Shown piece after piece: positions 58,216 through 62,005 of a stretch of 62,005 nucleotides of DNA (position 1 is its first letter; each line of letters begins with the position of its first letter). The notes beneath the pieces are model-generated. The model was not told where the DNA came from and did not search any database. It was given only the letters and a program-made list of their open reading frames with translations. The position numbers and the translations under genes were made by a program. The DNA comes from a virus. The DNA is taken from positions 1 to 62,005 of IMG/VR virus record IMGVR_UViG_3300037247_002096, one strand, 5' to 3'.

Positions 58216-58638
58216 ATGCTGACCAAATTAAACGCCCATAAGAATCAAAAGGGTTTCACCCTGATCGAGTTGTTGATCGTCATCGCTATCATTGGTATTT
58301 TGGCCGCAGTTGCCATTCCTCAGTTTGCCCAGTATCGCGCTCGTGCAAATGCTGCACAAATCACTTCAGATTTGCATAATGTATATTTGTCTTGTAAAGC
58401 TTTCTGGGGAACAGGACAGAATAATTCAACAAGCTTATGCACCATTGATGATGCTGGTATCTTGGGTCCACTGTATGGCTTTGTAGCAACCAATTTAATA
58501 ACTTTAGAAATTACTACAGGGACTGAACGTGGCTTTATAGCCACCGGTACTCATCCAAATGTTTTAGATGATACTGATACTGAAGTTTTATTCACAGTAA
58601 GCGAAAATGGTAACGTTACTAATCCGGGCGGTTTCTAA
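58216..58638 (+). CDS. pilA: Type IV pilin (PilA-like)
   Basis: A 140-residue major-pilin-type protein. Prepilin leader of 12 residues ends KG before FTLIELLIVIAIIGILAAVA, with E at +5, then the standard pilin helix. A cysteine pair (residues ~59 and 76) may form the D-loop. AAAGGAGACAATTC ribosome site and a sigma-54 promoter upstream; a hairpin downstream. It is a self-contained host-type transcription unit between late phage genes. It could be built into host pili, changing adhesion or phage receptor properties. Confidence 0.93.
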   Translation: MLTKLNAHKNQKGFTLIELLIVIAIIGILAAVAIPQFAQYRARANAAQITSDLHNVYLSCKAFWGTGQNNSTSLCTIDDAGILGPLYGFVATNLITLEITTGTERGFIATGTHPNVLDDTDTEVLFTVSENGNVTNPGGF

Positions 58639-58690
58639 GTAACATAATATAAAAGGCTGGGCGTCTTCTTACCGGTTTACGCCTACTTAC

Positions 58691-58730
58691 AAGGAAGGGG
58701 AATCCGCCGACAACCGGGTTCCCCTTTGCC
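58691..58730 (+). terminator. Hairpin after pilin gene
   Basis: AAGGGGAA pairs with TTCCCCTT across a 15-base loop, followed by TGCCTGTTTT. It closes the pilin transcription unit. Confidence 0.7.
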
Positions 58731-58832
58731 TGTTTTAACATCCCTTTCCTTCCCACCCCTATTCCCCCCCGACTTGTGGTATAATTCTCTGTGAAATTCA
58801 CTCAGTGAACAAAATGATTGCGATAGAATTTT

Positions 58833-59213
58833 ATGCAAGAGGATTTTAAATATTTTATTCTAAAAGATAAAATTCCAATTGCTTGCAGTCTATTGGATTG
58901 GGCGCGTTTTTTTAACACATTCTCCAATCGTTTCGTTGTTAGAAATGAACTGCTCGAAGGAGTGGTTGCTATTTCAACGGTGTTCCTTGGGATAGATCAT
59001 AGTTTCAGTATGGAAAAGGATCACATTCCTGTTCTCTTTGAAACCATGATATTCGGTGGTACGCTCGATCAAACTATGAATCGATATTGCACCTGGGAAC
59101 AAGCTGAAGAGGGTCATGCAAACATGGTGGCTCAGGTGAAGAAAAATCTTGAAAAATGGGATAAGGATTTAAAAAATCTCAGTCAGATAATTCCCAAAAA
59201 AAATGATGAATGA
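58833..59213 (+). CDS. Conserved phage protein
   Basis: A 126-residue protein. SNRFVVRNELLEGVVAISTV then FLGIDHSF and VLFETMIFGG(T)LD, ending in a helix, is the pattern of a common phage family of unknown function (VSTVFLGLDH-F-G-P-LFETMVFG). Four-gene cluster with the endolysin. Role unknown. Confidence 0.75.
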   Translation: MQEDFKYFILKDKIPIACSLLDWARFFNTFSNRFVVRNELLEGVVAISTVFLGIDHSFSMEKDHIPVLFETMIFGGTLDQTMNRYCTWEQAEEGHANMVAQVKKNLEKWDKDLKNLSQIIPKKNDE

Positions 59214-59421
59214 TATTGAAAAAGAAGTTCGCGCTGAAGATATCAGGGCAATAAATAAAGCCGGTGACCCTAATATTTGGAGAGAGGTTGCTGACCGGTT
59301 CGGCGTAGAAGTTGTGATATTCATATCAAAAAAAGCCGAAAAAACCAGGCTGGACGTGCCCGCATATAAAAGATTGTTGGCTCCGGCTCTTGACCGCAAT
59401 CTTAAAATAACCCACCTATAG
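59206..59421 (+). CDS. Small hypothetical protein
   Basis: A 71-residue protein overlapping the previous gene (ATGATGAATG). DPNIWREVADRFGVEVVIFI resembles a small helical-beta unit found beside phage lysis genes; no confident family. Ends in TAG. Confidence 0.55.
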   Translation: MNDIEKEVRAEDIRAINKAGDPNIWREVADRFGVEVVIFISKKAEKTRLDVPAYKRLLAPALDRNLKITHL

Positions 59422-59519
59422 TTTCCCCCTTAACAACCTCCCTTACCCTCCATCTGTTCCACAACAAACAATTTCCGTAAAATCCAAACAGAATTTATCA
59501 ATTTTGTTTGGAGAAACTT

Positions 59520-59894
59520 GTGCAAATCAGCAGGGATTTTTTTCAATCCGAATTTGAGTGTCCCTGCATACTTTGCAAAGAATCCGGCCACAGCACATTT
59601 GTAATTGACAATCTACTTTTGGATAAGTTACAGGAAGTGCGCGATGAACTCAAACAACCCATTGTCATTAATTCTGGCTTCCGGTGCGACACCCATAACA
59701 AAACAGTTGGCGGAAAAACCACATCCTCACATTTACTTGGAAGAGCTGCGGATATTGGCATTCTCGTACCATCTTATCGTTATGAACTTCTACGTATCTT
59801 GCTCACTAAATTCAACCGCATAGGCATCGGTAAAGAATTCATCCATGTCGATGTCGATCATGACAAAACCCAAAATTTAACTTGGGTTTATTGA
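59520..59894 (+). CDS. Endolysin-like peptidase M15A
   Basis: A 124-residue protein starting at GTG 59520 with GGAG 6 bases upstream. INSGFRCDTHNKTVGGKTTS then SHLLGRAADIG places H71 and D78, with H109 in FIHVDVD, the three zinc ligands of M15A peptidases. It cuts peptide cross-links of peptidoglycan during lysis. No signal peptide, so a holin is needed. Confidence 0.9.
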   Translation: MQISRDFFQSEFECPCILCKESGHSTFVIDNLLLDKLQEVRDELKQPIVINSGFRCDTHNKTVGGKTTSSHLLGRAADIGILVPSYRYELLRILLTKFNRIGIGKEFIHVDVDHDKTQNLTWVY

Positions 59895-59895
59895 T

Positions 59896-60177
59896 ATGCC
59901 TCTATCAATCGAACGCTCGGCCCCCATCGATGTAACAAAAACCAACCCCATTCAAAGGCTGTTCTCCGTTGGTGATAAAGACACTATAGGCAGTTTTACT
60001 ATTGCCTTCGATAACACCAATCCATTCCCCCATATTGAACTTGTCATACAAACGGGTTTGGGCCTGGGTTTTATAGATTTGGGTAGCATTGTGATCGAAA
60101 GCTTCATGCTGGATCTAGACCTTGGCATCATGTTTGACCAGGACTTGAACCCAATGTATTCGGAGCCTTACCCATAA
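59896..60177 (+). CDS. Small virion-type protein
   Basis: A 93-residue protein, starting next to the endolysin stop and joined by TAATG to the giant fibre. It is rich in hydrophobic beta strands (HIELVIQTGLGLGFIDLGSI) without a signal. It may be a chaperone or base of the fibre. Not recognised. Confidence 0.6.
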   Translation: MPLSIERSAPIDVTKTNPIQRLFSVGDKDTIGSFTIAFDNTNPFPHIELVIQTGLGLGFIDLGSIVIESFMLDLDLGIMFDQDLNPMYSEPYP

Positions 60178-62005
60178 TGGGCACTTCACACGCCCTTTCA
60201 TTGGGCCAAAATAACCACGCCTTCACCGCCAACCCAAATGTCTTGGGGACAGGATACTCCGACATCGCGGCCAGAGATGCGGATTCCATATTTAACACAA
60301 ACGCAGACAACATCAATAATGTAGTCCGGGTCGAGGATTCGGACGGCGGTGGGACCGTTGGATATTTCGTGCTTGTGTCCACTGTGCCGCTTTGGGTAGG
60401 AATCGCAGGAGCCATTGGCCCTGGCACTGATACGTGGACTGCGTTGCTCGATACGCCGGGTGCAATATCGGCTGGTTTGGTGGTGCAAGGCAACGCCGGT
60501 GGGACGGCTCTTGAATTTGGTCAGGATTTAAATACAACTGGAAACCCGATATTCAACCTTCTCAGCCTTGCTGGTAATCTTGTATTCACGGGTGTTGGAA
60601 CCGGGACGATTATCAGTGTTGGTGATCTTTTAATAAACCCTGTTAGTGGTGATTTTAGAGTCAGTGCATCCGTTATTCCTGATTTTGACGACAATGATTT
60701 TCTAGGCACGGCTTCAAACCGATGGCTTGGCCTATTCATAGGGGGTGTTACCGCACCTGCTGAAATCAATTTTAAAGATGATCTTGAGTTCAACGCAACT
60801 GGGTCGGGCACGATTGCATCTCGACTGGCCACCACGTCTACTGATGTTGACCTTGAAATCATTGCACCGAATATTGCGGGTCGGGCAAGTCTTAATTTCA
60901 GAGATGTCAGTGATGTGTTGCGTTCATCTATTGAGTTTGACGATGGCTTAGATCAGCTGATTATTAATAGTGACACGATTTTAACTTTAGACGCCACCAC
61001 ACTGATCGAGGCAAAACAAAATTTTACCCTTTCGCATACCCAGAACGGGTCAGATGTTTTTCTTGAGGTGATCAATGAAAGTCTCACTCCCGGCAGTGGT
61101 GCTGTTCTTTTTCTTGGCGTGGCTGGTTCAACAGCCGGTGATCCTTATATTCATTTTGGCGTGACTGCTGGTGAACAATGGTCTATGGGGGCGGACAACT
61201 CATTCGGCGACCAGTTCAAAATATCAAACAGTGCCATTCTCGGTGTCAATGACTTCCTGGTCATTAATCCAGATACCAATATTATCACTATATCCGCCGA
61301 CTTGGTTCCGGATACCGATGGTGGCCGGAATTTAGGATCGGTACTCTTGCGTTGGAATACATTTTTCACTGCTTCGGTGATTGATTATATTGGCCCGTTG
61401 GAATTTACCAGTCAAGACGGGACGCACATGACGTTTAATACTAGCCCGACCACTTCTGACATTAATATTTTCTCTCCTGATGCTGTAGCTGGTAAAGCAC
61501 AGATCAATTTATTTGACAGCTTGGGCGCACAACAGGCATCGCTTCAATTTGATGAAGCAACGGGTTTTATGGACTTGGTTTCTGATAGCACTATTGGCTT
61601 ACAAGTCGGGTCGGGTGGTTCTGTTGGAATTCAACAATTAGGTGGTGGCGCAACCTTTAAGGTGTTCGACCTCGTTAACTCATCTGGTTCATTCGGTGCT
61701 TCGGTTGCAAGCTATGTTGGGAGCATTACACCTATTGGAAATATCACGGCAAATCCTGGAGACATTTATTATCGGGCAGTTGCGGCGAACCCCGAATTTT
61801 GGATTCACAAGGGCAGTGGATCGGACGATTCAAGTTGGGAAGAAATCCCCAGCATCCCTGGAGGCTTCACCGGAACGCTTGTCACCACGCCGGATGTTCT
61901 GACTGATTTGGCCATTGTGATTGGCGGCGGCACAAGTGTTGTTCAATCCGGGGATGGGGGCATTGCCGGAACGGTCACGCTTGATGCGGACGCTATTACT
62001 TTCAC
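60177..62005 (+). CDS. Giant tail fibre protein, N-terminal third (continues at 1)
   Basis: ATG 60177 overlaps the previous stop (TAATG). Residues 1-609 are in this part; the gene continues through the contig join to 3653 for 1784 residues. The N-terminus (LSLGQNNHAFTANPNVLGTG) is followed by modules with GTASNRWLGLFIGG and GGRNLGSVLLRWNTFF, a repeated fibre motif also seen in other long phage fibres. Near the end, GDIYYRAVAANPEFWIHKGS leads into the shaft. Host recognition is inferred. Confidence 0.88.
   Translation, partial: MGTSHALSLGQNNHAFTANPNVLGTGYSDIAARDADSIFNTNADNINNVVRVEDSDGGGTVGYFVLVSTVPLWVGIAGAIGPGTDTWTALLDTPGAISAGLVVQGNAGGTALEFGQDLNTTGNPIFNLLSLAGNLVFTGVGTGTIISVGDLLINPVSGDFRVSASVIPDFDDNDFLGTASNRWLGLFIGGVTAPAEINFKDDLEFNATGSGTIASRLATTSTDVDLEIIAPNIAGRASLNFRDVSDVLRSSIEFDDGLDQLIINSDTILTLDATTLIEAKQNFTLSHTQNGSDVFLEVINESLTPGSGAVLFLGVAGSTAGDPYIHFGVTAGEQWSMGADNSFGDQFKISNSAILGVNDFLVINPDTNIITISADLVPDTDGGRNLGSVLLRWNTFFTASVIDYIGPLEFTSQDGTHMTFNTSPTTSDINIFSPDAVAGKAQINLFDSLGAQQASLQFDEATGFMDLVSDSTIGLQVGSGGSVGIQQLGGGATFKVFDLVNSSGSFGASVASYVGSITPIGNITANPGDIYYRAVAANPEFWIHKGSGSDDSSWEEIPSIPGGFTGTLVTTPDVLTDLAIVIGGGTSVVQSGDGGIAGTVTLDADAITF
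61879..62005. repeat. 127-bp terminal overlap (copy 2)
   Basis: Identical to 1-127. See that entry; the unique circle is bases 1-61878. Confidence 0.95.

Overview
The window is one complete circular phage genome. Its first 127 bases (1-127) are repeated exactly as its last 127 (61879-62005), and a 1784-codon tail-fibre gene reads in frame across the join, so the unique circle is 61,878 bp. A 127-base overlap is also what a k=127 assembler leaves on a circular molecule, so this is read as circularity and not as a packaged terminal repeat. The phage is a temperate, short-tailed, P22-like podovirus of a Gram-negative host. It has a P22-type coat protein, portal, gp4, gp10 and three ejection proteins in P22 order and no tape-measure gene, together with a tyrosine integrase, a CI-like repressor and two AlpA-type regulators. 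Outer-membrane barrels, type IV pilin genes and a sigma-54 promoter point to a Gram-negative host with type IV pili. I cannot name the host species.

Layout. 57.3-62.0/0-7.7 kb: endolysin, very long tail fibre, small virion proteins and duplicated receptor-binding modules, all rightward. 7.7-27.5 kb: methyltransferase, terminase, portal, scaffold, coat, gp4, an inserted HAD cassette, gp10, ejection proteins, tailspike and a holin candidate. 25.3-25.8 and 27.7-31.4 kb: leftward genes (small membrane proteins, two outer-membrane barrels, regulators, CI). 31.7-36.8 kb: rightward early operon with a replication initiator, a VRR-NUC nuclease, a zinc-ribbon protein, then a Nop/IS110-like Tas protein followed directly by a 26-unit TIGR array. 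36.9-53.5 kb: integrase and accessory cargo, including a PilX-like pseudopilin, a full chemotaxis receptor, C5 methyltransferase plus nucleases, HNH protein, orphan HicB, a Rap1a-like protein and two P63C proteins around a HigA-like regulator. 53.6-54.9 kb: a second, longer TIGR array. 55-57.3 kb: Pth2-like protein, an amber-suppressor tRNA and several structured RNA elements.

The main find is the TIGR-Tas-type system. Two arrays (26 and 37-38 units, about 126 nine-base spacers) have a 36-bp period made of two conserved 9-mers, AGAAA(A/C)CCA and AGCG(A/T)GTCA, separated by variable 9-mers. The Tas-like gene shows no nuclease domain. Duplicated units in the second array run spacer-AGAAA box-spacer, which shows that the AGCG box is the unit edge and the AGAAA box the internal loop. 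Other notable items are a CUA-anticodon tRNA, three dispersed copies of a covarying RNA fold, a sigma-54-driven pilin gene, a repeated leader sequence between cargo genes and a 5' half of a tRNA-Glu.
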